Below are positions 24,062 to 32,776 of a DNA stretch of 64,000 bases, one piece after another. Source of the DNA: Nocardiopsis suaedae (GTDB lineage: Bacteria > Actinomycetota > Actinomycetes > Streptosporangiales > Streptosporangiaceae). The notes beneath the pieces are model-generated. The model searched no databases. It saw nothing but the letters and a program-made list of their open reading frames with translations, and was not told the DNA's origin. The position numbers and the translations under genes are program-made. The stretch covers positions 62,001 through 126,000 of the forward strand of contig NZ_JAQFWP010000003.1 in NCBI RefSeq assembly GCF_027706745.1, in the 5' to 3' direction. Numbering within the stretch: the stretch's first letter is position 1; the number at the start of each line of letters is the position of its first letter.

Positions 24062-25099
24062 GGGGGCGACCATGACCCGCAGGTGCGCCCCGCCGCGCGC
24101 CAGGGCGAACACCTCTTCCACCGCCTCCCCGGGAGCCGGGAGCGGGACCGGCGGCGACACCAGCGCCTCCAGGTCCAGGAACTGCCCGGGGCCCAGAAGC
24201 CAGTCCACGCCTCGCTGGAAGTCCCGCGCCGTGTAGTTGTGCACCCCGGCCACGGTCAGGCGCCGGGTGACCAGGTCCGCCGGGTCCAGGCGCACCTCGG
24301 TCGCGCCGGGGCTGACCGCGCCCGCCGCCACCACCCGGCCCCCGGTCTCGGCCGCGCCGAGCGCGGCGGCGAACCCGGCGGCACTCCCCGAGGCCTCCAC
24401 GACCAAGGGGAAGTCCAGCCCGTCGGGCACGTCGGTGCGCACTCCCAGGCGTTCGGCCGCGGCGCGCCGACCGGGCGCGGGGTCGTGCACGTACACCTGC
24501 CGCCCCTCCGAGCGGAGCATCGCCGCGCAATAGGCGCCGACCGCTCCGGCCCCCAGGACGAGCGCGGGGGCGCCCGGCTCGGCGGGACCGGCCGCGGACA
24601 GCACGGCCGCCGCGGTGGCCACGGCGCACCCCGCCGAGACCAGGTGCGCGTCCCCCGCCCACCCGGGAACGCGCAGCACGGGAACCCCGGGGAGCAGCCG
24701 CACCGTGTCGGCCAGCGTGCCGGTGGCGTGCGGCGGTCGTGCGGCGCCCTCGTGCCCGTACTTCAGCACCGAGCGGCACTTCATCTCCAGGCCCCGCGCG
24801 CACCGGTCGCACGTTCCGCACGCGCTGTACAGGGCGAACACCACCCGGTCTCCGGGGCGCAGGGGAGTGCCCCGCAGGTCGCGGGCGCCGGGGTCGGCGT
24901 CGGAGACGGTGCCGACCCCCTCATGTCCGAGCACGGTGCGCGGCGGCGCGGGCCGGGCGCCGCCCACGGTGTGCAGGTCCGACCCGCACACCGCGGCGGC
25001 GTCGACGCGCACGTCGACCTGTCCGGCGGCCCGCTCCGGCAGGTCCAGCTCCTCGACCCGTACGGCCCCGCGGTCGAAGACCGCGGCCGAGACCCGCAT
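24032..25099 (-). CDS. Zinc-dependent alcohol dehydrogenase family protein
   Basis: A 355-residue MDR-family NAD(P)-dependent dehydrogenase. Catalytic zinc ligands are likely Cys in AAVCGSDLHTV and His-Glu in VLGHEGVGTV. The structural zinc loop has Cys in YSACGTCDRCARGLEMKC. The nucleotide-binding motif is LVLGAGAVGAY. The order matches zinc-binding dehydrogenases assigned to diverse secondary alcohols or phosphonate-linked metabolism, so the substrate is open. The stop lies inside the end of the convergent P450 gene. Confidence 0.88.
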   Translation of the reverse strand: MRVSAAVFDRGAVRVEELDLPERAAGQVDVRVDAAAVCGSDLHTVGGARPAPPRTVLGHEGVGTVSDADPGARDLRGTPLRPGDRVVFALYSACGTCDRCARGLEMKCRSVLKYGHEGAARPPHATGTLADTVRLLPGVPVLRVPGWAGDAHLVSAGCAVATAAAVLSAAGPAEPGAPALVLGAGAVGAYCAAMLRSEGRQVYVHDPAPGRRAAAERLGVRTDVPDGLDFPLVVEASGSAAGFAAALGAAETGGRVVAAGAVSPGATEVRLDPADLVTRRLTVAGVHNYTARDFQRGVDWLLGPGQFLDLEALVSPPVPLPAPGEAVEEVFALARGGAHLRVMVAPSRAGARSPV

Positions 25100-25193
25100 G
25101 TGTTCCCTCCCCCGGTGTCCGTTCCGGGCCGATCCTGCACCGTGCGTCGAAACGGCCCGCGCCGCCCGGGTGGACGGGCGGTGAACCGGTGCC

Positions 25194-26282
25194 CTAGGCG
25201 CGCGGGTAGTCGATGTACCCCTCGGCCCCGCCGCCGTAGACCAGGTCCCAGCGCGGCTCCGCCAGCCGGGCGCCGGAGGCGAACCGCTCGGGCAGGTCGG
25301 GGTTGGCGATGAACAGCCGTCCGAAGGAGAACAGGTCGGCCGTCCCGGACTCCAGGAGGGGTTCGGCCTGCTCCCGGCGCGTGGGCGTGCTCCCGTTGTA
25401 GTTGGCGATCAGCGTGCCCGACCAGCGGGGGCGCAGGTCGGCCAGGGCGGGGTAGGCGCCGCGCTCGATGACGTGGAGGTAGGCCAGCCCCAGTGGGTCC
25501 AGTGCGTCGAGGAGCGCGCGGTAGGTGGCCGCGGGGTCCTCCTCGCGGATCTCGTTCTCCGGGTTGCCGGGGGAGATGCGCAGGCCCACCCGCTCGGGGC
25601 CCACCTCCGCGGCGACCGCGTGGACGACCTCCCGGGCGAAGCGGGTGCGGCCGTCGACCGAGCCGCCGTAGCGGTCGCCGCGGCGGTTGGTGTTCTCGGC
25701 GAGGAACTGCTGGATCAGGTAGCCGTTGGCCCCGTGGACCTCGACACCGTCGAATCCGGCGCGCACGGCGTTGCGGGCGGCGGCCGCGAACTGGGCCGCC
25801 GCCGCCTCGGCCTCGCCCGTCGTCATCTCCCGGGGCGTCACGTGGGGGAGGCGGCCCCGGGCCGTGTAGATCTCCTCCCCGGTGATGCGCACGGGCGAGG
25901 GTGCGAGCGGCTCCAGGCCGCCGGAGAGGACGGCCGGGTGCGTCATCCGCCCGACGTGCCAGAGCTGGGCGTAGATCCGTCCCCCGGCGGCGTGCACGGC
26001 GGAGGTGACGCCGCGCCAGGCGGCGGTCTGCTCTTCGGAGGCGATGCCGGGGATCCCCGGGCCTCCCTTGGCGGCCGGGTCGACCCACAGGCCTTCACTG
26101 ACGATGAGGCCCGCCCCCGCGCGCTGGGCGTAGTAGGCGGCGGTGAGCGCGTCGGGCGCCCCGGTGCGGTCGTCGGTGCGGCCCCGGGTCATCGGCGCCA
26201 TGGCGATCCGGTTGGGCAGGCGGAGCGCTCGGCCCTCATAGGGGCGCAGGAGCGGGCTCGCGGTGGTGGTGAGGGCGGTCAT
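25194..26282 (-). CDS. Old yellow enzyme family NADH:flavin oxidoreductase (alkene reductase)
   Basis: A 362-residue FMN-dependent TIM-barrel ene-reductase. It shows the family pattern LRLPNRIAMAPMTRGRTDD at the FMN site, AQLWHVGR, the catalytic GFDGVEVHGANGYLIQQFL region and the C-terminal DLFSFGRLFIANPDLPER. NemA/XenB-like members reduce activated alkenes and nitro compounds. It follows the RidA gene by 72 nt on the same strand and is probably under the MarR regulator divergent from that gene. Confidence 0.92.
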   Translation of the reverse strand: MTALTTTASPLLRPYEGRALRLPNRIAMAPMTRGRTDDRTGAPDALTAAYYAQRAGAGLIVSEGLWVDPAAKGGPGIPGIASEEQTAAWRGVTSAVHAAGGRIYAQLWHVGRMTHPAVLSGGLEPLAPSPVRITGEEIYTARGRLPHVTPREMTTGEAEAAAAQFAAAARNAVRAGFDGVEVHGANGYLIQQFLAENTNRRGDRYGGSVDGRTRFAREVVHAVAAEVGPERVGLRISPGNPENEIREEDPAATYRALLDALDPLGLAYLHVIERGAYPALADLRPRWSGTLIANYNGSTPTRREQAEPLLESGTADLFSFGRLFIANPDLPERFASGARLAEPRWDLVYGGGAEGYIDYPRA

Positions 26283-26354
26283 CGGCGGGGTCCCTTCGGC
26301 GGGTCTTCGGTGCGGCGGTGCGGGATCGGCGGTGCGGGGCCGGTGCGGCGGCGT

Positions 26355-26756
26355 TCAGCGTTCGACGGCGAGGGCCTCGACCTCGATCAGCCATTCGGGC
26401 TGGGCGAGGGAGGAGACCTCCAGCAGCGTGTCGGCGGGGTAGGGCTCGGACAGGAACTCCTCGCGCAGGCGGACCACGTCGTCGAGGTTCGCCCGCATGT
26501 CGCGGACGAAGATGCCGACCTTGACCACGTCGCCGAGGTCGGCCCCGGCGGCGGTGAGCACGCGGCGGACGTTGGCGAAGGCCTGCCGCCCCTGTTCGAG
26601 GAACCCGCCGGGGACGGTGCGGCCCTGCTCGTCGATCCCGGCCTGGCCGGAGACGTGGACGAACCCTCCGGCGCGCACGGCCTGGGAGATGCGGTAGGGC
26701 GCGTACCAGTCGGGCTCGGTGGCGACCTTGCGGACGGCGGGCGCGGCGGCGGTCAT
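26355..26756 (-). CDS. RidA family protein
   Basis: A 133-residue RidA/YjgF-type protein. Members hydrolyse reactive enamine/imine intermediates or have related small-molecule roles. Conserved elements are VHVSGQAGIDEQG, the QGRQAFANVRRVLTAAGADL helix and the C-terminal WLIEVEALAVER. The usual Arg that contacts the substrate carboxylate sits near VGIFVRDMRAN. ATG 26756 has GGAGGAG just upstream. It shares its promoter region with the divergent MarR gene and probably forms an operon with the ene-reductase. Confidence 0.9.
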   Translation of the reverse strand: MTAAAPAVRKVATEPDWYAPYRISQAVRAGGFVHVSGQAGIDEQGRTVPGGFLEQGRQAFANVRRVLTAAGADLGDVVKVGIFVRDMRANLDDVVRLREEFLSEPYPADTLLEVSSLAQPEWLIEVEALAVER

Positions 26757-26772
26757 GGCTCCTCCTTGGAAT

Positions 26773-26803
26773 ATGCATGTACATGAATTGCTTGTACATG
26801 CAT
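26773..26803. promoter_or_regulatory. MarR operator
   Basis: A perfect inverted repeat: ATGCATGTACA (26773-26783) and TGTACATGCAT (26793-26803) around a 9-nt spacer. Each arm is itself near-palindromic, and a further half-site GCATGTACT follows near 26815-26823. It fills the gap between the RidA gene and the divergent MarR gene. Confidence 0.85.
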
Positions 26804-26843
26804 AAGTTCGCACTGCATGTACTCTGGTGTCAAGGAGGCACCG

Positions 26844-27293
26844 ATGGACGCTGTACTGATGTGGGACCAGGTCGTCGCGCTCAGCGGCCGGGTCGAGCAG
26901 GAGCTGTCCCGGGCGCTCCAGCGGCGGCACGGGGTCGGGCTCTCGGAGTTCCGCGCGCTCTGCAAGCTGGCCTCGGCCGAGGACGGGGAGCTGCGCATGC
27001 AGGAGCTCGCCGACCGCATCGGCCTCAATCAGAGCTCCATCAGCCGCCTGGTCGGGCGCATGGAGGACGCCGGGCTCACCCGGCGGGACATGTGCGACCG
27101 GGACCGCCGCGGCGTCTACACCGTCATCACCGACGAGGGCCGCGCGCTGTACGCCGCGGCCGGGCCCACCTACGACGCGGTCCTGCGCGAGGCCCTCGAC
27201 CGGGCCGTGGGCGACCCCGCGGTCGGCGGGCTCGCCGCGCTGCTCACCGGGCAGGTGCGTGCGGGGGCGCCCGCGGAGGGCGCCCCCGCCTGA
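26844..27293 (+). CDS. MarR-family transcriptional regulator
   Basis: A 149-residue winged-helix dimer. The DNA-recognition region is MQELADRIGLNQSSISRLVGRMEDAGL, followed by the wing DRDRRGVYTVITDEGR. ATG 26844 has AAGGAGG 5 nt upstream; the longer in-frame ATG at 26817 lies in the operator zone and is less likely. It should repress itself and the divergent RidA/ene-reductase genes through the palindrome at 26773-26803. The ligand is unknown; electrophiles or phenolics are typical for MarR/ene-reductase pairs. Confidence 0.9.
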   Translation: MDAVLMWDQVVALSGRVEQELSRALQRRHGVGLSEFRALCKLASAEDGELRMQELADRIGLNQSSISRLVGRMEDAGLTRRDMCDRDRRGVYTVITDEGRALYAAAGPTYDAVLREALDRAVGDPAVGGLAALLTGQVRAGAPAEGAPA

Positions 27294-27305
27294 GGGGGAA
27301 CGGGG

Positions 27306-28010
27306 TCAGTCCTCCAGGAACTCCACCCGCGAGGAGTCCAGGCGGTACCGGGCGGCCACGACGCGCGTCCGCCCGGAGTCGACGTATTCGCGCAGCTCGG
27401 GGTCGGTCGCCAGGTCGTCGGCGATGGACAGCGCGTTCGCGGACACGCAGTCGTCGACGAAGTCCTCGCCGGTGTCGGGCGTGGACTCCACCACCGGAAG
27501 GATGCCCTCGACCAGGTGCCGGATGTGCCCGTCGGGCATCTGCGCGCCCCGGTGCACGTCGACCGCGGCCGTCACCGCACCGCACGAGGTGTGGCCGAGC
27601 ACGACGATGAGCGGGACGTGCAGGTGGTGGACCGCGTAGGCGACGCTGCCCAGCACCGCGCCGTCGAGCACCTGTCCGGCGGGGCGGACGGTGAACAGGT
27701 CGCCCAGCCCCTGGTCGAAGACCAGCTCGGGCGGGACACGCGAGTCCGAGCAGGAGAGCACGAGGGCGAACGGGTCCTGCCCGCCGACCAGCTCCTCGCG
27801 GCGGGCGCGGCCCTCGTTGGGGTGGGTGGAGCAGTACTTCCTCCACCGCTTGTTGCCCTCCTTGAGCCGCTTGAGGGCGGCTGCGGGGTCCTCCGGGGAG
27901 TCGGAAGGGGCCGGTGCTGCGCTCGCCGCCGCGGGCGCGGTGCCCGCGACGAACAGTCCTGCGCCGCCGGTGAGGGAGAGACGGAGCGCGCTTCGGCGTG
28001 ACAACGCCAT
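27306..28010 (-). CDS. Exported beta-carbonic anhydrase
   Basis: A 234-residue zinc enzyme interconverting CO2 and bicarbonate. Zinc ligands are in LSCSDSRVPPE (Cys and Asp-Arg dyad) and GHTSCGAV (His and Cys). The N-terminus MALSRRSALRLSLTGGAGLFVAG is a twin-arginine signal, so the folded enzyme is probably exported. ATG 28010 is chosen to give this signal. It is convergent with the MarR gene (12 nt apart) and has an AT-rich upstream region. Confidence 0.93.
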   Translation of the reverse strand: MALSRRSALRLSLTGGAGLFVAGTAPAAASAAPAPSDSPEDPAAALKRLKEGNKRWRKYCSTHPNEGRARREELVGGQDPFALVLSCSDSRVPPELVFDQGLGDLFTVRPAGQVLDGAVLGSVAYAVHHLHVPLIVVLGHTSCGAVTAAVDVHRGAQMPDGHIRHLVEGILPVVESTPDTGEDFVDDCVSANALSIADDLATDPELREYVDSGRTRVVAARYRLDSSRVEFLED

Positions 28011-28235
28011 GGGGATCACTGCTTTCCGAACCTCGGTCCGCCCGCCGACTGAGGGGAGCGCGGGCGGAGTGGCGCGGGTGAAGCTAGTGCAGAAGGGGTG
28101 AGAGGGCAATAAATTTCTACATGGAATGATGTGGGGTTTATGTCCAGTTGAAAGGCGGCGGAGAACGCCGACCGCGGGTGCGGCCGTTCCGCACCCGCAG
28201 GTCACGAGAGGGAGGCCGGAACCGGCCGCCCCGCG

Positions 28236-29873
28236 TCACGCCGTCCGGGAATTCTCCGCCGCGACCAGGGCTTCCCCGGTCTCGGGCCCCTCTTCCGCGG
28301 TCTCGGTCTCCTCCTCCGCGGCGTCGGCCGCCTCCCCGGCGCCCCCGTCGAGGCGGACCCGGCGGAGCGTCCAGGCGACGAGCAGCGCTGTCGCCGCCAG
28401 CACCACGGCGCCGAACCCGTACCCGGCCTGCACACTCGTGGTGAACGCCCCCTCCGAGGCCTCCAGCAGCGCGCGGCCCGTGTTCCCGCCCAGGTCCCCG
28501 GCTGCGGCCACGGCCCCGCCGATGCTCTCCCCGGCGGCGGCGAGAGCGCCCTCCGGCACTCCGTCGGGGGCCGACCCGGACAGCGAGCTCCGGTAGACGA
28601 CCGCGGAGATCGTGCCCAGCACCGCCAGACTGCTCGCCTGCCCGAAGCCCCCGGCGACGTCCCCCATGGCCGCCGCGGACCCCGCCTGCCGGGGCGGAGC
28701 GGTCCCCACGGCCAGGTTGGTCGAGAGCGGGAACAGCGGGCCCAGCGCCAGCGCGATCAGCGTGACCAGGCCGACCAGCGCCAGGGGGCCGGCCTGCCCG
28801 GCGAGCAGCGCTGTGGCGGCGGCGCCGGCGGCGGCCAGCAGCAGCCCGCCCGCCATCACGAAGGCCGGGCGCACCCGGCGGACCAGCGCGGGTGCGGCCA
28901 GGCCTCCGGCGATCGAGGCGGCCGCCGGGGCGATCATCAGCAGTCCGGCCTCACCGGGGGACAGACCCAGGACGGTCTGCAGGAACTGGGTGAAGAGCAT
29001 GTCGGAGCCGCCGTAGGCCAGCAGCAGGAGCAGCATCGCCCCGAGCGACACCGAGAACGCGGGGGAGGCGAACAGCCGCAGGTCCAGTAGCGGGTCCGCG
29101 ACGCGGAGCTGGCGCCGGACGAACACGGTGCCCAGTGCCGCGCCCGCCGCGACCGAGAGGCCGTAGGGCCACAGGGCCGCCCCGGAGCCGGAGGACTGCG
29201 CGTCGGCGATCTCCTGGAGACCGAAGACCACCATCACGATCGCGGCCATGGACAGTGCGGCGCTTCGGAGGTCGACACGTCCCCCGGCCTCCCCGCGCTG
29301 CGAAGGCAGCAGCGGGGCGCTCAGCAGCAGGACCGCGGCGGCGGGCACATTGGCCAGGAAGGCCGCGCCCCACCAGAAGTACTCCAGCAGGAACCCGGCC
29401 ATCGGCGGGCCGATCGCCATTCCGGCCGAGAACGCGCTCATGATCACCGCGACCGCCACCGAGAACCGGCGGGGGCCGGGGAACAGCGCCCGCACCATCA
29501 CCATGACGGAGGGCATGAGCGTCGCCGCCGCCACCCCGAGCAGCGCCCGCATCGCGATGAGGACCTCGGGCGTGGGCGCGTACGCGGCGGCGACCGAGGC
29601 CAGGCCGTACACGGCGGTGCCGGTGAGCAGCAGGCGCCGCGCGCCGACGCGGGTGGCCAGCCGCCCCATGGTCAGGGCGAGCCCGACGGCCAGGAAGTCG
29701 CCGACGTGCAGGATCCAGAGCATCTGCGTGCTCCCGGGCGCCAGGTCCGCCGCGATGCTGGGAAGCGCCATGAAGAGCACGGTCATGTCGGTGGCGGCCA
29801 TGAGGAGGGGCAGCGTGAGAACGGTCAGGCCGAGCCACTGGCGCCATCCCGGGCGGTCGGGTGCGGTCGTCAT
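28236..29873 (-). CDS. MFS drug efflux transporter, DHA2 (14-helix) type
   Basis: A 545-residue proton-driven exporter with 14 predicted membrane helices and motif A-like LTMGRLATRVGARRLL in loop 2-3. Members export antiseptics, dyes and antibiotics. The C-terminal tail is long and acidic (GEAADAAEEETETAEE). Its promoter has a SoxR-box-like palindrome in a 19-bp spacer, so induction by a MerR/SoxR-type redox sensor encoded elsewhere is likely. Confidence 0.9.
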   Translation of the reverse strand: MTTAPDRPGWRQWLGLTVLTLPLLMAATDMTVLFMALPSIAADLAPGSTQMLWILHVGDFLAVGLALTMGRLATRVGARRLLLTGTAVYGLASVAAAYAPTPEVLIAMRALLGVAAATLMPSVMVMVRALFPGPRRFSVAVAVIMSAFSAGMAIGPPMAGFLLEYFWWGAAFLANVPAAAVLLLSAPLLPSQRGEAGGRVDLRSAALSMAAIVMVVFGLQEIADAQSSGSGAALWPYGLSVAAGAALGTVFVRRQLRVADPLLDLRLFASPAFSVSLGAMLLLLLAYGGSDMLFTQFLQTVLGLSPGEAGLLMIAPAAASIAGGLAAPALVRRVRPAFVMAGGLLLAAAGAAATALLAGQAGPLALVGLVTLIALALGPLFPLSTNLAVGTAPPRQAGSAAAMGDVAGGFGQASSLAVLGTISAVVYRSSLSGSAPDGVPEGALAAAGESIGGAVAAAGDLGGNTGRALLEASEGAFTTSVQAGYGFGAVVLAATALLVAWTLRRVRLDGGAGEAADAAEEETETAEEGPETGEALVAAENSRTA

Positions 29874-29923
29874 GCCGGATCCTCTCGGTCGGTCGCCGGG
29901 GCGGGCGCCGCGGCGTCGTGCCG

Positions 29924-29954
29924 ACCGTACGAGTTCAAGTTAACTTGAACTCAA
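29924..29954 (-). promoter_or_regulatory. MerR/SoxR-type promoter for the MFS gene
   Basis: A perfect 22-bp palindrome (29931-29952) with core CAAGTTAACTTG, identical to the core of the Escherichia coli SoxR box. On the minus strand a TTGAGT -35 (29954-29949) and a TACGGT -10 (29929-29924) are separated by 19 bp, the over-long spacing typical of MerR-family promoters. It ends about 50 nt before the MFS start codon. Confidence 0.75.
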
Positions 29955-30004
29955 ATCAGGGCGGCCCCGCCCGCGGCGGGGCCGCCCGGAGCGCCGACGG
30001 GGCC

Positions 30005-30970
30005 TCAGGACTCCGCGGCCGCGCGCGCCGTGTGGACCGTCGTCGCCGACAGCAGGAACGCGTCCGGCCGCCAACGGATGCCCTCCTCCGCGTCGTCGTC
30101 GAGCAGGGCGTCCAGCGTCGCGATGTCCTCCGCGTCGAGCAGGTCTTCGGCCTGTCCCCGGAAGCGCTCGAACTGCGAGCGGATGTACCCGCGCGCCGCC
30201 GGGTCGAGCGGCGCCGGGATGTCGAGGAGGAACGTGCGGGTCCCGGACGGGACCAGCCCGGCGCGCGCGAGCATCGCGGGCCAGTCCTCCACGGTGCGCA
30301 CCGCCCCGGGGATCTCCTCCCGCATCCCGGAGAAGGCGTCCTCCAGCGCGGCGTCGATCCGCGCCTGCAGACCGGGCCGCCCGATGCCGATGTCGCGGGG
30401 GAGGAAGCGCTCGGGCAGGCCCCGCTCGGCCACCGCCAGCACGCCGCCGGGGGCGATGTGCGCGGCGAGCGCGTTGAGCGCCTCCTGCTGGTCGCCGATG
30501 TGGTGGACCGCGTGGCTGGTCCAGATCAGGTCGGCGGTGCCCAGCTTCGCGAAGTCGTCGGGCAGGTCCACCGCCAGCGTGGACACGCGCCGCCCCAGGC
30601 CCAGGCGGTCGGCGCGCGCCTGGGCCCGGTCCAGCAGCCCGGAGGCCTGGTCGGCGGCGACGACCTCGGCGCCGCCGAAGCGCTCGGCGAACATGGTCGC
30701 GACCACCCCGGGGCCGCTTCCGACGTCCACGACGCGCGTCCCCGAGGCCGCGGCCCTCTCCTCGCCCAGCACCCCGCCGAGCCAGTCGACCGCCTGCCCG
30801 TAGAGCGAGGCGCGCAGCTCGGCCTCGGTCTCCAGGCGCTCGGCCATGGCCTCCCAGAAGGCGGGATCGGTGTGGTCGGCGTCGCCGTGCCCATGGCCGT
30901 GCCCGTGCCCGTGGCCGTGTCCATGCCCGTGCCCGTGGTCGTGCCGGTCCTGCGGCTGTGCGTTCTGCAT
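30005..30970 (-). CDS. SAM-dependent methyltransferase with His-rich N-terminus
   Basis: A 321-residue class I methyltransferase. SAM motif I is VVDVGSGPGVVATMF, followed by EVVAADQASG and HAVHHIGDQ. Before the domain, residues about 11-30 are a near-perfect His-Gly repeat, which could bind divalent metal (Zn, Ni, Co). ATG 30970 has GAGGGAA upstream. It follows the thioredoxin-reductase-like gene by 46 nt on the same strand and is probably co-transcribed. The methyl acceptor is unknown. Confidence 0.85.
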   Translation of the reverse strand: MQNAQPQDRHDHGHGHGHGHGHGHGHGHGDADHTDPAFWEAMAERLETEAELRASLYGQAVDWLGGVLGEERAAASGTRVVDVGSGPGVVATMFAERFGGAEVVAADQASGLLDRAQARADRLGLGRRVSTLAVDLPDDFAKLGTADLIWTSHAVHHIGDQQEALNALAAHIAPGGVLAVAERGLPERFLPRDIGIGRPGLQARIDAALEDAFSGMREEIPGAVRTVEDWPAMLARAGLVPSGTRTFLLDIPAPLDPAARGYIRSQFERFRGQAEDLLDAEDIATLDALLDDDAEEGIRWRPDAFLLSATTVHTARAAAES

Positions 30971-31016
30971 CTCTGGTTCCCTCGAATCCCTCGTGGTCTC
31001 TCGTGGCGGTGGAGGA

Positions 31017-31961
31017 TCAGCGGCCGCGGTATTCGGAGACGGCCCGTTCGACCTCCTCGTCGATGAGGTCGTGGTCGATGGCGAAGGCGGCACGGCTGCC
31101 CATGGACGCCGCGACGATCACCTGCGCCATCGGGTCGACGACGACACCGGCCGCCCACACGCCGGGGACACCGGTGCGGCCCATGGCGTCGGTCGACGCG
31201 CTCCCGTCCTCGTCGCGCGCGCACCCGAGCCCGTCCAGCAGCTCCCCTGAGGGCACCATCGTCGACGGGGCGAACACCGCGTCCCGCGGTACGACGGCCC
31301 CCGAGTCCAGTTCGACCCCGGTGAGCCCCGCACCACCGGCCACGAGTCCGCGGATCCTTCCCTCGACGACCTGTACCCCGCGCGCTTCCAGGCGGATGCG
31401 GTCCTCGTCCCCGACCTCCTGCTCGTGCGGGAAGTAGACGAGGTCGGCGGACCACTTCTTCAGCATCAGCGCCTGCCGTGCGGCGTGCGGCACGGTGCCG
31501 AGGACGCCGATCGGCCGGTCGCGGACCTCGTAGCCGTGGCAGTAGGGGCAGTGCAGGACGTAGTCGCCCCAGCCCTCGCGCAGGCCGGGGATGTCCGCGA
31601 GCTCGTCCTTGAGGCCCGTGGCGATGAGGATCCGCCGGGCCCACAGCACGTCGCCGTCGTCGAGGACGAGCCGGAAGGGGCCGTCCCGCCCGTCCCGGTC
31701 GATCCGCTCGACGCGGGCGTCGACGATCCGGGCACCGTACCCCTCGGCCTCCTTGCGGCCGATCGCCAGGAACTCGGCAGGCGGAGTTCCGTCCCGCCCC
31801 AGGTAGTTGTGCATGTGCGCGGCCGGTGCGTTGCGCGGCTCGCCCGCGTCGACCACCGTCACCGTGCGCTGGGCCCGGCCCAGCACCAGAGCCGCGGACA
31901 GCCCGGCCGCGCCTCCGCCGACGACGGCGACGTCCCTGGTCTCGCGCCTGGTCTCGGTCAT
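31017..31961 (-). CDS. Thioredoxin-reductase-like FAD/NAD(P) oxidoreductase
   Basis: A 314-residue two-domain flavoprotein. The FAD motif VVGGGAAGLSAALVLGRA is at the N-terminus, an active dithiol CPYCHGYE is near the middle, and a C-terminal FAD strand ends in GVWAAGVVVDPMAQ. Similar small TrxR-like proteins act in holomycin/gliotoxin-type dithiol oxidation or in detoxification, often next to a methyltransferase as here. It is divergent from the XRE-cupin regulator, which likely controls it. Confidence 0.88.
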   Translation of the reverse strand: MTETRRETRDVAVVGGGAAGLSAALVLGRAQRTVTVVDAGEPRNAPAAHMHNYLGRDGTPPAEFLAIGRKEAEGYGARIVDARVERIDRDGRDGPFRLVLDDGDVLWARRILIATGLKDELADIPGLREGWGDYVLHCPYCHGYEVRDRPIGVLGTVPHAARQALMLKKWSADLVYFPHEQEVGDEDRIRLEARGVQVVEGRIRGLVAGGAGLTGVELDSGAVVPRDAVFAPSTMVPSGELLDGLGCARDEDGSASTDAMGRTGVPGVWAAGVVVDPMAQVIVAASMGSRAAFAIDHDLIDEEVERAVSEYRGR

Positions 31962-32004
31962 CGTGACCACCTCCGCGGACAGGGTGCGCCCCCTCCGGCG
32001 AAAA

Positions 32005-32019
32005 TGACAACCATTGTTG
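32005..32019. promoter_or_regulatory. Operator-like dyad between oxidoreductase and regulator
   Basis: The 90-nt gap contains TGACAA-CCA-TTGTTG, a partial dyad whose ACAA/TTGT arms are exact. Its layout recalls Fur/Zur-family boxes, but it could equally be the site of the XRE-cupin regulator starting at 32052. Confidence 0.35.
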
Positions 32020-32051
32020 CTGTTTCCGGGACGGGGTGGTGCAATGGCGCC

Positions 32052-32663
32052 ATGGTGAGCGACGAGGGGGAAGGGGCCGCCGCGGCGGCCCGCGAGGTCT
32101 TGGACGAGGTGGGGCCGCGGCTGCGGCGGCTGCGCACGGAGCGCGGCGTCACGCTGTCGTCCCTGGCGGCGGCGACGGGCATCTCCAAGAGCACCCTGTC
32201 CCGGCTGGAGTCGGGGCAGCGCAGGCCCAGCCTGGAGCTGCTGCTGCCGATCTCCCAGGCGCACCAGGTGCCCCTGGACGAGCTGGTGGGGGCGCCGGAA
32301 GTGGGCGACCCGCGGGTCCGGATGAAGCCGGTCCGGGCGCACGGCGGCACCGTGGTGCCGCTGACCCGGCAGCCCGGCTCCATCCAGGCCTACAAGATGA
32401 TCATCCCGGCCGAGCGCGATACCCCCGACCCGCGGACGCACGAGGGCTACGAGTGGTTCTACGTCCTGGCCGGACGGCTGCGGCTGGTCCTGGCCGACCA
32501 CGACCTGGTGCTGGGGCCGGGCGAGGCGGCCGAGTTCGACACGCGCCTGCCGCACTGGTTCGGCACCACCGGGGAGGGGCCGGTGGAGATCCTCAGCCTC
32601 TTCGGCCGCCAGGGCGAGCGGATGCACGTGCGGGCCCAGCCGAAGAAGCGGGGAGATGGGTGA
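32052..32663 (+). CDS. XRE-cupin transcriptional regulator
   Basis: A 203-residue regulator with an XRE helix-turn-helix (LSSLAAATGISKSTLSRLES, about residues 37-56) and a C-terminal cupin domain (EGYEWFYVLAGRLRLVL ... LPHWFGTT) that binds a small ligand. It is divergent from the thioredoxin-reductase-like gene at 31961. The ligand is not known; the pair suggests control of the oxidoreductase/methyltransferase operon. Confidence 0.9.
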   Translation: MVSDEGEGAAAAAREVLDEVGPRLRRLRTERGVTLSSLAAATGISKSTLSRLESGQRRPSLELLLPISQAHQVPLDELVGAPEVGDPRVRMKPVRAHGGTVVPLTRQPGSIQAYKMIIPAERDTPDPRTHEGYEWFYVLAGRLRLVLADHDLVLGPGEAAEFDTRLPHWFGTTGEGPVEILSLFGRQGERMHVRAQPKKRGDG

Positions 32664-32776
32664 GACTTTGCCCGGAGGTGGCGCGACGGGCATGGAAGGC
32701 CCAGCGCCCTTCGTGCACCGTGGCCTGACGGGGGTCCCGGCGGACAGGGCCGCCGGCCCGGACCGGGGGGTAGCGC

